A stretch of DNA of 64,000 nt from Legionella_C sp048541585 (GTDB lineage Bacteria; Pseudomonadota; Gammaproteobacteria; Legionellales; Legionellaceae), in contig NZ_CP183303.1 of the NCBI RefSeq assembly GCF_048541585.1, forward strand, positions 2,914,001 through 2,978,000, read 5' to 3'. Below, in pieces: positions 18,391-27,687 of this stretch. The position numbers and the translations under genes are program-made. A model generated the notes under the pieces. That model did no database searches and was not told where the DNA came from. It saw only the letters and a list, made by a program, of their open reading frames with translations. Every line of letters starts with the position of its first letter. The first letter of the stretch is position 1.

Positions 18391-18993
18391 CTATTTTTCT
18401 AATAACTTCATAGCAATAGTGCCAAGCCGTTTACCTAATTGTTTTGCTAATGTCATTTCATCTTCACTAATTGGATTATCATTAGTCATTCCAGCTACAT
18501 GTGACATACCATACGGGCTACCACCTGTTTTAGTTGTGTTTAATAAAGGCTGCGTATAAGGAATACCTAAGAGAATCATGCCATGATGCATTAAGGGCAA
18601 CATCATACTGGTTAGCGTTGTTTCTTGGCCACCATGCGTTGAAGCAGTAGATGTAAACACACAAGCAGGTTTATTAGCTAAATCGCCAGCTAACCATAAC
18701 GAGGTTGTAGTATCTAGAAAATATTTAAGCGGAGCTGCCATATTCCCAAATCGAGTAGGACTGCCTAAAGCAAGCCCACTACAATGACGTAAATCATCTA
18801 AGGTCACATAAGGGGCTCCTTCATCAGGCACCTCTTTTTCCGTTGATTCACAAACTGTTGATACTGGTGGAACAGTTCGAATACGAGCTTCAATTCCTGC
18901 AACACTTTCTACACCACGTGCTATATAGTTTGCTAATTGAGCTGTGGCACCGTATCTTGAGTAAAATAAAACAAGAATATAAGGATTCATCAT
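18391..18993 (-). CDS. wrbA: NAD(P)H:quinone oxidoreductase, WrbA-type flavodoxin-like (copy 1)
   Basis: This 200-residue FMN protein reduces quinones by two electrons and so limits semiquinone radicals. The flavodoxin phosphate-binding loop is Y-S-R-Y-G-A-T-A at about 11-18. The WrbA motifs S-P-T-R-F-G-N-M and F-T-S-T-A-S-T-H-G-G-Q-E-T-T, plus a G-S-P-Y-G segment, all match. Length agrees with the family (about 198). A GAGGGA site precedes the tandem ATG-ATG start at 18993. A hairpin past its stop suggests a monocistronic unit. Confidence 0.9.
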   Translation of the reverse strand: MMNPYILVLFYSRYGATAQLANYIARGVESVAGIEARIRTVPPVSTVCESTEKEVPDEGAPYVTLDDLRHCSGLALGSPTRFGNMAAPLKYFLDTTTSLWLAGDLANKPACVFTSTASTHGGQETTLTSMMLPLMHHGMILLGIPYTQPLLNTTKTGGSPYGMSHVAGMTNDNPISEDEMTLAKQLGKRLGTIAMKLLEK

Positions 18994-19339
18994 AATAGTT
19001 AAATTCCCTCGTTTTAAAGCTTTAAAAGCCTGCTAGTTCATTAAGCCTTATATATATCACATTAAGACTTATAAGTAGTTGCTTCCTTACTATTAAAGGA
19101 GTATAAATAATCATTCTGTCAAACCCTTAATCTTTTTAGAAAATTTTATTGCCTATATGCAGGTTATCGATTAGTTTTTTGCTGTGACATTGCAATAATT
19201 TGTTTGAACTATAGGTAAAAATACTAATTAACACGCCTTGTGTATTAATAATTTTTCTCATTAAGCTAATGACATTTAACAGAACCTTCTGTACAATAAA
19301 AGTTCTATTTTTTTCACCTTGCTGTATTGGAGTAATAGC
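18994..19339. other. 346-base divergent intergenic region between wrbA and mdfA-like gene (copy 1)
   Basis: This AT-rich spacer carries the promoters of both divergent genes. I see no convincing -35/-10 pair, operator or RNA gene. A minus-strand open frame at 19136-19375 has no family resemblance and overlaps the mdfA start, so I treat it as noise. Confidence 0.4.
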
Positions 19340-20608
19340 ATGGCGCATCCGTTGATTAATATTTCGCGCAAGCAAGCGTTATCTTTTGCAAGCTTTCTCG
19401 TGCTTTATCAATTTTTAACTTATATTGCCAATGACATGATTATGCCTGGCATGATTCAGGTTGTTACTTCTTTTCAAGGACCAGAATCAGCCATTGCTAC
19501 TTCACTTACAGCATATATTTTAGGTGGTGCAAGTCTGCAGTTATTTTTAGGCCCTATTTCAGATCGCATTGGCCGCCGACCAGTTATGCTGGCTGGTGCT
19601 ATATTATTCTTCGTCTTTACCGCGTTTATTGCTTGTTCTAATTCAATCGGCCAATTTTTATTAGCTCGCTACTTTGAAGGTATGGGCCTTTGTTTCATTG
19701 GTGTGATTGGTTATGCAACACTGCAGGAAATTTTTGCTGAGATGGATGCTGTCCGCCTGGTAGCAACTTTGGCTAATGTTGCTTCATTAGCGCCTTTATT
19801 GGGCCCACTGGCAGGTGCCACCTTTATACTTTATTTTAATTGGCGTGGTATTTTTGTTCTTATTGGAGCGTTTGCTTTGTTAGCATTATGGGGTTTATGG
19901 CGTTTTATGCCAGAGCCTGTAGGCGCACAAAAAAAAGATGGCCAAGTTATTCCACGCACTTCATTAGCACCAAAAGTTGTCTTTAAAAATTATTTAAAGC
20001 TCCTCACCAATCCTGGTTTTATGGTAGGGGCATGGGTTGCTGGTTTGGTTGGCGTGCCATGTGTTGCCTGGATTGCTATTTCTCCCATTATTATCGTTGC
20101 TGATGCAAAACTAAGTGTTATTGCTTATGCGCTTTGGCAATTACCTATTTTTGGTGCAGGTTTATTAGGCAATTGGTATTTACATCGCTTGACACGCCAA
20201 AGAGGACTCAAATTTATCATTTTCTTCGGCTCAATTTTAGCCACAGCAGGCCTACTTATTACTTTTTTATTGCCTAGTTTAATTAATACCAATTTTGAAT
20301 GGCTTTTACCTGGTTTAACCTTATATGGCTTTGGTTTAGGAGTAACGGCGGCGCCGTTAAATAGATATGTTTTATTCTCAACTTCCGTAAGTAAAGGAAC
20401 AGCATACGCTATGATTAGTTTAATTAGTATGGTGGCACAAGCTATAGGTGTAGAAACAGCCAATCATATCTATGCTAATCACAATAATAATTATTTTGGC
20501 TTATACTGTGCAATAATTGGATTAATATATCTACTAGGCTTAGTCATTGTTTTTGCGCTATCGCTACAGTCGAAAGAAGAGCTATCCCTTTCTGCACCAG
20601 CAGCTTAA
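19340..20608 (+). CDS. MdfA-like multidrug/cation-proton antiporter (MFS), intact copy
   Basis: This 422-residue protein has about 12 membrane segments. N-D-M-I-M-P-G-M in segment 1 and L-G-P-I-S-D-R-I-G-R-R-P-V-M-L-A-G after segment 2 are close to E. coli MdfA. L-C-F-I-G-V-I-G-Y-A and A-P-L-L-G-P-L-A-G (the antiporter motif C) also match. The likely role is export of lipophilic drugs or cations in exchange for protons. The ATG at 19340 has GGAG 7 bases upstream; a TTG at 19319 is in frame but has no ribosome site. Copy 2 of this gene is frameshifted, so this is the working one. Confidence 0.85.
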   Translation: MAHPLINISRKQALSFASFLVLYQFLTYIANDMIMPGMIQVVTSFQGPESAIATSLTAYILGGASLQLFLGPISDRIGRRPVMLAGAILFFVFTAFIACSNSIGQFLLARYFEGMGLCFIGVIGYATLQEIFAEMDAVRLVATLANVASLAPLLGPLAGATFILYFNWRGIFVLIGAFALLALWGLWRFMPEPVGAQKKDGQVIPRTSLAPKVVFKNYLKLLTNPGFMVGAWVAGLVGVPCVAWIAISPIIIVADAKLSVIAYALWQLPIFGAGLLGNWYLHRLTRQRGLKFIIFFGSILATAGLLITFLLPSLINTNFEWLLPGLTLYGFGLGVTAAPLNRYVLFSTSVSKGTAYAMISLISMVAQAIGVETANHIYANHNNNYFGLYCAIIGLIYLLGLVIVFALSLQSKEELSLSAPAA

Positions 20609-20757
20609 AAGCGTAAACCTATAGCGCAAGGAAGCACATAGGAAGAAAATGTAGCTATAAACTATTCTAAAAACAAATAAGCTTTAAATCTTTGTAAGAT
20701 TTAATAGATTTATTAGGAACTTATTCGAATAGAATAAATTTTTAATTTATTCTCAAC

Positions 20758-22041
20758 ATGGAAAGCGCTATGGATTGGAAGAAAGAAGTCAATTTAAGAT
20801 GGGGAAAGATAGAGCGATTTATTCGTTTTGTCATTAACCACTTTATTGAAGACGACTGCGCTTATCGTGCTTCCGCCCTGGCTTTTACAACTTTATTAGC
20901 CCTTGTTCCACTAATGACAGTAGGCTTCTCTATTCTTTCTTCTTTTCCAGTTTTTCATAATTTTAGTGGGCCTATACAAGATTTTATTTTTGAAAATTTT
21001 GTACCTGCCACTGGAAAAGTCGTACAAAATTATGTGCAAGACTTTGCTACCCAAGTGGTAAAACTCCCAGTATGGGGAGTCACTTTCTTATTTGTAACGG
21101 CCATACTTGTTATGGTTACTATTGAACGCGCTATGAATAAAATATGGCGTGTATCTAGTGCAAGAAAGGGAGTTGCTGCATTTTTGCTTTATTGGGCAAT
21201 TTTATCGCTTGGTCCTATTTTGCTAGGCTTAAGTCTAGCAGCAAGTTCGTATTTAGTTTCTATTCCTTTTTTAAAAGATGAACAAGCACCCTCTTTTATT
21301 TTAAATTTATTGCCTTTTATACTCTCGTTGACTGGGTTTACTTTCCTATATGTGATTGTCCCTAATCGCCCAGTGCAGTTTGAGCATGGATTTATCGGTG
21401 GATTATTTGCAACTATCTTATTTGAGTCAGCTAAGCAAGGCTTTGCTTATTATTTATCACACTATAATACTTACCAATTACTTTATGGCGCTTTTGCTAT
21501 CTTGCCTATTTTCTTTATTTGGGTTTATTGGGTTTGGCTTATTACTTTATTAGGTGCTGAAGTAAGTTATGCTCTGTCTGTACACCATAAAAGGCGAAGC
21601 GGTAAGCCAATAGACGGCTGTTCCCATGCGCTACTTTGGCTCCAGTTATTATGGCTAAAACAAAAAGATGGACAAGGCTTGTGTCTAGATGAACTCATTC
21701 AGGCGAGCGCCCAACCTTTTGAAATTGACAGTGATCATATGATTAGTGAGTTGCAAAAAATTAATTTAGTTCATATAGGTGCTGATGGGCGCTACTTATT
21801 AAGTCGAGATTTAAATGAAATTTCTTTATATTGGCTAAGTAAACATTTACCGTATAACTTACCTGATCAATATGATTTTGAAGGTACAGCTACAATATAT
21901 CCCTGGAAACAATTTTTAAAGAAAATGATAAGCTGCTGCAACAAACCTTATCTATCAGTCTTGCTAAATTATTTAGTAGCGGTATTCCTGCCAATAAAGA
22001 TATTGTTAGAATTAATTCATCTGGCAATAGATAAACAGTAA
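20758..22041 (+). CDS. YihY/BrkB-family inner-membrane protein (copy 1, C-terminus altered by frameshift)
   Basis: This 427-residue protein of the YihY/UPF0761 family (once called RNase BN) has about six membrane segments. It has the family hallmarks A-Y-R-A-S-A-L-A-F-T-T-L-L-A-L-V-P near residue 40 and G-A-F-A-I-L-P-I-F-F-I-W near 250. The C-terminal region is soluble and winged-helix-like. Near 21905 copy 1 has GG where copy 2 has GGG, and from residue 384 the tail reads K-Q-F-L-K-K instead of E-T-I-F-K-E. Copy 2 seems the natural form, as this tail turns oddly hydrophobic. The molecular role of the family is unsettled. Confidence 0.8.
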   Translation: MESAMDWKKEVNLRWGKIERFIRFVINHFIEDDCAYRASALAFTTLLALVPLMTVGFSILSSFPVFHNFSGPIQDFIFENFVPATGKVVQNYVQDFATQVVKLPVWGVTFLFVTAILVMVTIERAMNKIWRVSSARKGVAAFLLYWAILSLGPILLGLSLAASSYLVSIPFLKDEQAPSFILNLLPFILSLTGFTFLYVIVPNRPVQFEHGFIGGLFATILFESAKQGFAYYLSHYNTYQLLYGAFAILPIFFIWVYWVWLITLLGAEVSYALSVHHKRRSGKPIDGCSHALLWLQLLWLKQKDGQGLCLDELIQASAQPFEIDSDHMISELQKINLVHIGADGRYLLSRDLNEISLYWLSKHLPYNLPDQYDFEGTATIYPWKQFLKKMISCCNKPYLSVLLNYLVAVFLPIKILLELIHLAIDKQ

Positions 22042-22100
22042 ATACGTTGGAATGATTAAGATAAATTAACTACCTAATTGGAAACCTAGTTTAGAAAGCC

Positions 22101-22199
22101 TCACGCCCTAGGTTTTAGCCAAGATGCAAGCTCGTTAGGCAAAGGAGTATACATAGAAATATATAACTTAAACCTTGCGAGCTTACAAACCTAGGGTGA
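22101..22199. repeat. ~100-base imperfect inverted repeat between yihY and hslU (copy 1)
   Basis: The outer arms CCCTAGGTTT (22106-22115) and AAACCTAGGG (22187-22196) pair. Inner arms AAGCTCG (22128-22134) and CGAGCTT (22178-22184) pair as well. The long palindrome lies between convergent genes. It may be a miniature repeat or act as a bidirectional terminator. Confidence 0.5.
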
Positions 22200-22214
22200 A
22201 GTTTAGTGGTGATA

Positions 22215-23500
22215 TTATAGAATATATCTTGCTAGATCTTCATCTTCCACTAGTTTACCTAAATGAGCATCAACGTAAGCTTTATCAACGTGAACAGTTT
22301 CACCAGCTTTATCAGTTGCCTCAAAGGAGACTACTTCTAAAAGCCGCTCCATCACAGTATAAAGCCGGCGAGCACCAATATTTTCTGTACGCTCATTAAC
22401 TCGCCAAGCCACTTCAGCAATGCGTTTGACTCCTGTTTCGTCAAAGCTTAAGCTCAATCCTTCGGTAGCCATTAAAGCAATATATTGCTCTGTTAGAGAA
22501 TTACTAGGCTCGGTTAAGATACGTACAAAATCATCTACACTAAGTGCATTTAATTCCACACGAATAGGTAATCGTCCTTGTAATTCAGCAATTAAATCGG
22601 AAGGCTTTGCGACATGAAAAGCTCCTGAAGCTATAAATAACACGTGATCCGATTTAACTGGGCCATATTTAGTAGAAATAGTAGTACCTTCAACTAAAGG
22701 TAATAAATCACGTTGTACACCTTCCCGTGATACATCCCCACCGCTACCATGTTCAGCGCGTTTAGCTACCTTATCTAATTCATCAATAAAGACAATACCA
22801 TTTTGCTCAACGCTTTCGATAGCTCTGGATTTAATATCTTCTTCGTTAATTAACTTTGCTGCTTCTTCTTCGCGTAATAATTTCATCGCTTTGGCAATAG
22901 TTAATTTACGTGTTTTAGTGCGATTACTACCGACCTGGTGAAACATGGCTTGTAGTTGACTAGTCATTTCTTCCATGCCTGGAGGAGCCATAATTTCTAT
23001 TCCCACAGGATTTACAGCTAAATCAATTTCGATTTCATTATCGTCTAGCAAGCCTTCTCGTAATTGTTTACGAAAAACTTGTCTGGTGGTGCTGTCTTTT
23101 TCAGCTGGTGTTAAGCCACCGCGTGGTGGAGGGAGAAGCGCATCAAGAACTCGATTTTCGGCAGCATCTTCTGATAAATGCTCCACTTTCTTCATGGCCA
23201 TTTGCCTTTCTTGTTTAATGGAAATATCCACTAAATCACGCATAATTGAATCAACATCACGCCCTACATAGCCAACCTCAGTAAATTTAGTAGCTTCTAC
23301 TTTAAGAAAGGGGGCTTCGGCTAATTTGGCTAACCGCCTAGCAATTTCAGTTTTACCTACACCTGTGGGGCCAATCATTAAGATATTTTTAGGCATTATT
23401 TCATTACGTAAATCGTCATCTTTAATTTGCATACGACGCCATCGATTACGTAAAGCAATAGCTACAGCACGTTTTGCTTCGTCCTGCCCAATTATATGTT
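22215..23500 (-). pseudogene. hslU: 5'-truncated hslU at the duplication junction
   Basis: This is HslU lacking its first ~15 residues up to H-I-I-G-Q-D-E-A. Upstream of that point the sequence switches to MFS DNA, and a TAA in the hslU frame lies directly before the H codon. The Walker A (G-P-T-G-V-G-K-T), Walker B (F-I-D-E-L-D-K) and C-terminal (R-Y-I-L) motifs are intact. The nearest in-frame Met is M-Q-I-K-D-D at 23432, which loses about 35 more residues of the N-domain. It has no promoter and no hslV partner here, so it is probably silent. A full copy is at 38240-39565. Confidence 0.9.
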
Positions 23501-23926
23501 AAAATATTTTTTTGGTAACCAGCTTAACGCCAAAGATAAAACACCAACAAAAGCAAAAGAAGACCCAAAGCCAACCAAAAATCGTCCACAGCCTGCAATT
23601 AACATAGAGGATATATTAGTAAACATCCAAGAACCAACAGTACAACATAAACAAGCGAACGTTAATAATTTATGTGGCCCATAGCGATCCATTAACATAC
23701 CTACAGGTAACTGCATAGGCGAATAAGCAAAATAATAGAAAGCTGATAGCTGCCCAAAAGTAGTCGCCGAAATGTGGCCAAATGCCGCACTGAGTTCACT
23801 TTGTAAGGCACCCGGTATAATTCTTAAAACAAATTCATAACAATAAAAAAGTGCACCTACCGCACAAACGAAGCAGCCAAAAATAGCTTGGCTCCTACTA
23901 ACAGATTTAATCATTTGTAATTGCAT
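23495..23926 (-). pseudogene. 3'-truncated MFS transporter at the duplication junction
   Basis: This is the N-terminal 140 residues of the MFS gene at 6624-7901, cut at the duplication junction. It ends K-K-Y-F-N-I-stop; the last codons and the TAA come from hslU DNA. Only about four membrane segments remain, so it cannot transport. It preserves S-L-A-L-S-W-L-P-K-K, the family-like form of the patch that is shifted in the full-length copy. Its ATG overlaps the end of the upstream MFS gene, as in copy 1. Confidence 0.88.
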
Positions 23927-25208
23927 AAGTTTCTTTTAAAAAAAAGGTTAAAATGGCAGCGATAATGATACCCAATGGTATAATCGATAAAGCGAATTGA
24001 TAGTCGTCTGCTGTGTACAACTGTTGCAACTTATCAAAACCCAATTGATTAGGTAGAGTATTTGCATTATGTGACGCTAAACTAAAATCTAGTAATCGGC
24101 CTACTAAAGGCTGCAGAAACATAGCGCCAAGCATTACCGTCATATTGGTTAAAGACATTGCAGTCCCTGCTGCCTCAGCAGGGCTTAATTCTCTACCAAT
24201 AGCAAAAACAATACATTGTGCACTATAAAAGAGCCCTAAGGCAAACATTAAAAAATTAATACTCATCTGATTTAAATCAGGCATATAAAGTATAATCATC
24301 ATAATAATTGCGGCTCCCGAAGCACCAACTAATAATGGAAGCCTACGTCTTTTTATTTTGTCTGAGATAAAACCCATCAGTGGAGCACCAATAGTAAACC
24401 CAAGAAAAAGCAAAGAATTGGCAAAATCAGCGCCTGAAGAGGTTAAGTTATGAGCATGTTTTAAATAAGGAATTCCCCATAATTCAGCGAACACAGTGGT
24501 TGGTAAATAAACTAAACAGCCAATAGCGCCATTTATCCAAACTTGTTTATTTTTAACTATAATGCCTAAATCAATCATACTCTTATGGAAACTTGAAATT
24601 GTTCCACTAGAAGCTTGAGCCTTATCGCTTTTATCGCGAATACCAAACCATAAAATTATACTTAAAAATAATCCAAAATAAGCTGTCATTTCGACAGTAG
24701 GACGCCAGCCAATCTTATTTACAAACTCACCTAATAAATTGTCTCCTAACATAGCACCAATTGTACCTAAAGCCGCAGCAAGACCAGATACCATGGCTAG
24801 CCTATCTTCTGGCAACCAGATAGTAGCTAATTTTAATACCCCTACAAAAGCAAAGGCAGAACCAAAACCAACAAAAAATCGGCCTATAGCAGCTACCCAA
24901 ACAATAGATGTGTTCGCAAAAAGAAAGGTTCCAACAACACAAATAAGACATGCAAAAGTAATTAGTCGTCTAGGACCAAATCGGTCTAGTAAAACACCTA
25001 CCGGTACTTGCATTGGTACATAAGCATAATAATAAAAAGCAGATAAAAATCCAAACCCAGTCGCTGATAAATTAAAATGAAGCCTTAAAGGATGCTCCAT
25101 AACACTTGGCGATATTCTTAACAAATATTCATAACTATAAAAAAGGGCCCCAAGCGCACAAATTAACCAAGCACAAAGAAAATACCTTGTATTACTGTTA
25201 CTATGCAA
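23907..25208 (-). CDS. MFS transporter, phagosomal-transporter-like (copy 2)
   Basis: This encodes the same 433-residue protein as 7882-9183, with the same AAGGAG site and D-R-F-G-P-R-R loop motif. In this copy the coupled downstream MFS partner is truncated after 140 residues, so the pair is functional only at the left copy, if at all. Confidence 0.85.
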   Translation of the reverse strand: MHSNSNTRYFLCAWLICALGALFYSYEYLLRISPSVMEHPLRLHFNLSATGFGFLSAFYYYAYVPMQVPVGVLLDRFGPRRLITFACLICVVGTFLFANTSIVWVAAIGRFFVGFGSAFAFVGVLKLATIWLPEDRLAMVSGLAAALGTIGAMLGDNLLGEFVNKIGWRPTVEMTAYFGLFLSIILWFGIRDKSDKAQASSGTISSFHKSMIDLGIIVKNKQVWINGAIGCLVYLPTTVFAELWGIPYLKHAHNLTSSGADFANSLLFLGFTIGAPLMGFISDKIKRRRLPLLVGASGAAIIMMIILYMPDLNQMSINFLMFALGLFYSAQCIVFAIGRELSPAEAAGTAMSLTNMTVMLGAMFLQPLVGRLLDFSLASHNANTLPNQLGFDKLQQLYTADDYQFALSIIPLGIIIAAILTFFLKETYAITND

Positions 25209-25294
25209 AATAAGCTCCTTAACTTAAGGTTAAGTACTAAATCCTTTTATTTAAATTAAAATAAACCGAATTTAATTAGCTCTTCTTTAGCTAA

Positions 25295-26533
25295 TTATGG
25301 TTGTTGTAGAAGACGGCTTACGCCACTTGCTACAGCTGCTTTTGCTACAGCCCGCGTTACTCGTTCCCTTAAACGCGGATCAATTGGTTTTGGAATAATG
25401 TAATTAGCACCAAATTCCCATTCTGTAACGCCTGGGTAATTATCTTTAACACTCTGTGGTACAGGTTCTAAAACTAATGAACGAATTGCTTCAACAGCAG
25501 CAATTTGCATTGCACGATTAATGCATGTAGCCCGAACGTCCAGTGCACCGCGAAAAATATAAGGAAAACAAAGTACATTATTAACTTGGTTAGGGTAATC
25601 ACTGCGTCCCGTGGCAATAATTAAGTCATTGCGAATTTGATAAGCAAATTCTGGTTTAATTTCTGGATCAGGGTTTGATAAAGCAAAAATAATAGGCCTT
25701 GCTGCCATTAAATTTAATAATTCAGCACTTAAAAGGTCAGGTTTTGCAACTCCAATAAATACATCAGCGCCAACTAAAGCCTCTGCAAGCGTACGCTTAT
25801 CTGTAGTACGTGCAAAAGCAAATTTATAGGCATTTAAATCTTCGCGCCCGGCATGAACTACACCTTTAGTATCAAGAAGGTAAATATTTTCTTTACGTGC
25901 ACCCAGAGCAACGAGCAATTGCATTGAAGCAATTCCAGCGGCTCCCGCCCCAATACACACGATATGTGCTTCTTCTAGTGACTTTTTTTGTAAATCCAAG
26001 GCATTTAGTAAACCTGCCGCAACAACAATAGCAGTGCCATGTTGATCATCATGAAAAACGGGGATGTCTAATTGTTCTATAAGCGCTCTTTCCACTTCAA
26101 AGCATTCAGGTGCCTTAATATCTTCTAAATTTATACCGCCAAAGGTTGGCGAAATACGTTTGATGGTGGTAATAAATTCTTGCGGATTTGCAGCCTCAAT
26201 TTCAATATCAAAAGCGTCAATATCTGCGAAACGTTTAAATAATACAGCTTTTCCTTCCATCACAGGTTTGCTGGCTAATGCACCCACATCACCTAAGCCA
26301 AGTACGGCAGTCCCATTAGTAATAACTGCAACTAAATTACCCTTTGACGTATAGCGGAAAGCATTTTCAGGATTATCAACTATTGCCAATACGGGCTCAG
26401 CAACACCGGGAGTATATGCTAACGACAAATCATCTTGAGAATTTGTGGGTTTCGTAATATGCATACCGAGTTTTCCTGGATTTGGGAATTCATGGTAATG
26501 CAATGCACGTTGAGTTAATAAATCTTTATCCAA
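25295..26533 (-). CDS. Malic enzyme, short form (copy 2)
   Basis: The translation is identical to the gene at 9270-10508, including the TTG start and the G-A-G-A-A-G nucleotide-binding motif. If the duplication is real, gene dosage of malate-to-pyruvate flux is doubled. Confidence 0.9.
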   Translation of the reverse strand: MDKDLLTQRALHYHEFPNPGKLGMHITKPTNSQDDLSLAYTPGVAEPVLAIVDNPENAFRYTSKGNLVAVITNGTAVLGLGDVGALASKPVMEGKAVLFKRFADIDAFDIEIEAANPQEFITTIKRISPTFGGINLEDIKAPECFEVERALIEQLDIPVFHDDQHGTAIVVAAGLLNALDLQKKSLEEAHIVCIGAGAAGIASMQLLVALGARKENIYLLDTKGVVHAGREDLNAYKFAFARTTDKRTLAEALVGADVFIGVAKPDLLSAELLNLMAARPIIFALSNPDPEIKPEFAYQIRNDLIIATGRSDYPNQVNNVLCFPYIFRGALDVRATCINRAMQIAAVEAIRSLVLEPVPQSVKDNYPGVTEWEFGANYIIPKPIDPRLRERVTRAVAKAAVASGVSRLLQQP

Positions 26534-26611
26534 AGTGCCTACTCTCTTTTCATGGAATTCAGCGAAAAATCATATAGAAAAATAATAAATATGAACAGTC
26601 ATTTTAGGGAA

Positions 26612-26635
26612 AAAGGCACATTTTATGGTGCCTTT
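26612..26635 (-). terminator. Rho-independent terminator of rpmE (copy 2)
   Basis: This is the same perfect 8-bp stem (AAAGGCAC/GTGCCTTT) with T-tract on the minus strand as in copy 1. Confidence 0.75.
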
Positions 26636-26770
26636 AAGTATATATGCAATTAAAACTTACAAGAAACAGCTACTGATGCTGTAACCTTGAGCAACCTGGC
26701 CACTTTAATTAACGTTATTTGAGTAAATTTATGGCTAACTATTATCTATATAATTAAATTATTTTTACTA

Positions 26771-26989
26771 TTAAGCACGTTCTGATTCACGTTTTTTGTA
26801 GCGATCACGGAATTTTTGTACACGACCACCTGTATCCACTAGTTTTTGTTTACCAGTATAGAAAGGATGACATTCTGCGCATACTTCAACATTAAGATCA
26901 TGACATAATGTTGAACGTGTTTCAAAGGAATGGCCACAACTACAAGTAACTTTGATAGTTTCGTATTTAGGATGAACTGAAGCTTTCAT
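26771..26989 (-). CDS. rpmE: 50S ribosomal protein L31 (copy 2)
   Basis: It encodes a protein identical to the L31 at 10746-10964, with the same four-Cys zinc set and start at M-K-A-S-V-H-P-K. Upstream, an A run at about 27025 is one base shorter than in copy 1. Two identical rpmE genes of the zinc type in tandem are not normal; genomes with two usually have one zinc and one non-zinc form. Confidence 0.93.
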   Translation of the reverse strand: MKASVHPKYETIKVTCSCGHSFETRSTLCHDLNVEVCAECHPFYTGKQKLVDTGGRVQKFRDRYKKRESERA

Positions 26990-27687
26990 AAATGTATCTC
27001 TCTTACAAACGAATATCGCCACCTGAACCTATGCCGGGCACCATACTCTTAATAAATGACGGCAGAGATTAGCAGAAATAGTATTATAAATCAATTTTTC
27101 ATAAACTGACTAAATTAAGTTAAAAACACTGTTTTATTAACTATAGCAGACAATTATTCAGAGCTTATTCTTAAATCAATGAAAATCAAAAATATAAACT
27201 CTACTTTAAAGAATTGATTGTGTATTAATAAGTAAAAAACTCAGTAGGCCTCTTCGTAAACCACTCTTTATAGCGAATCTAAAGATTTTTAAGACTTAAT
27301 TTAATAACATTGGTATATTTAAATAACGAGTATATTGCTTAAATACATTAGTTTTTAATCCTTAATAAAAGCTTTTCGTAAATCCTAATAGAATGGTGAA
27401 TGAAGGGCCTCTGTTAACCCATAGCGCTTAAAACATTACACAAGCAAAAAAAAACAAAATAGCTTTTTCCGATAGAAATTAAATCATTTTCGCAATTTCC
27501 TAACAACTTTTTCTAAAAATTTTGAAAGATTTCCTTCAACTTATTTAATACTTACTTATGCAACGGGCGACTGTCTTTTAAATTTTTGTACGATAAAAAA
27601 TTGATTATTTTGAACAATTTATTAAATTAATGGTCTCTTAATAAATAATTTGTATAATATAAATACCTTTAAATTTTAGAGTTAGTA
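26990..27687. other. 698-base AT-rich intergenic region (copy 2)
   Basis: This is the same spacer as 10965-11663, one base shorter. It has no gene that I can support. It carries the rpmE upstream region at the left and the PmrA-box-like element at the right. Confidence 0.5.
27626..27658 (+). promoter_or_regulatory. PmrA-box-like tandem repeat plus -10 box (copy 2)
   Basis: Half-sites ATTAATGGT and CTTAATAAA have a two-base spacer (27626-27645) and are followed by TATAAT at 27653-27658. It sits upstream of the intact effector-like gene at 27688, which makes this copy the relevant one. Confidence 0.45.

Larger units (their letters stand above)
7473..23500. repeat. Copy 1 of a ~16 kb direct tandem duplication
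   Basis: The 16,028 bases from 7473 (in the MFS gene) to 23500 (in hslU) are repeated head to tail at 23501-39525. Every gene in this block reappears in the same order and strand 16,020-16,025 bases downstream. The differences I could find are eight small events, nearly all indels. No insertion sequence or long repeat flanks either end. Confidence 0.93.

Noticed and set aside
19136..19375. 79-codon minus-strand frame upstream of the mdfA-like gene, also at 35156-35395
   Set aside because: It overlaps the mdfA start in antisense, has no recognisable domain and lies in promoter DNA.
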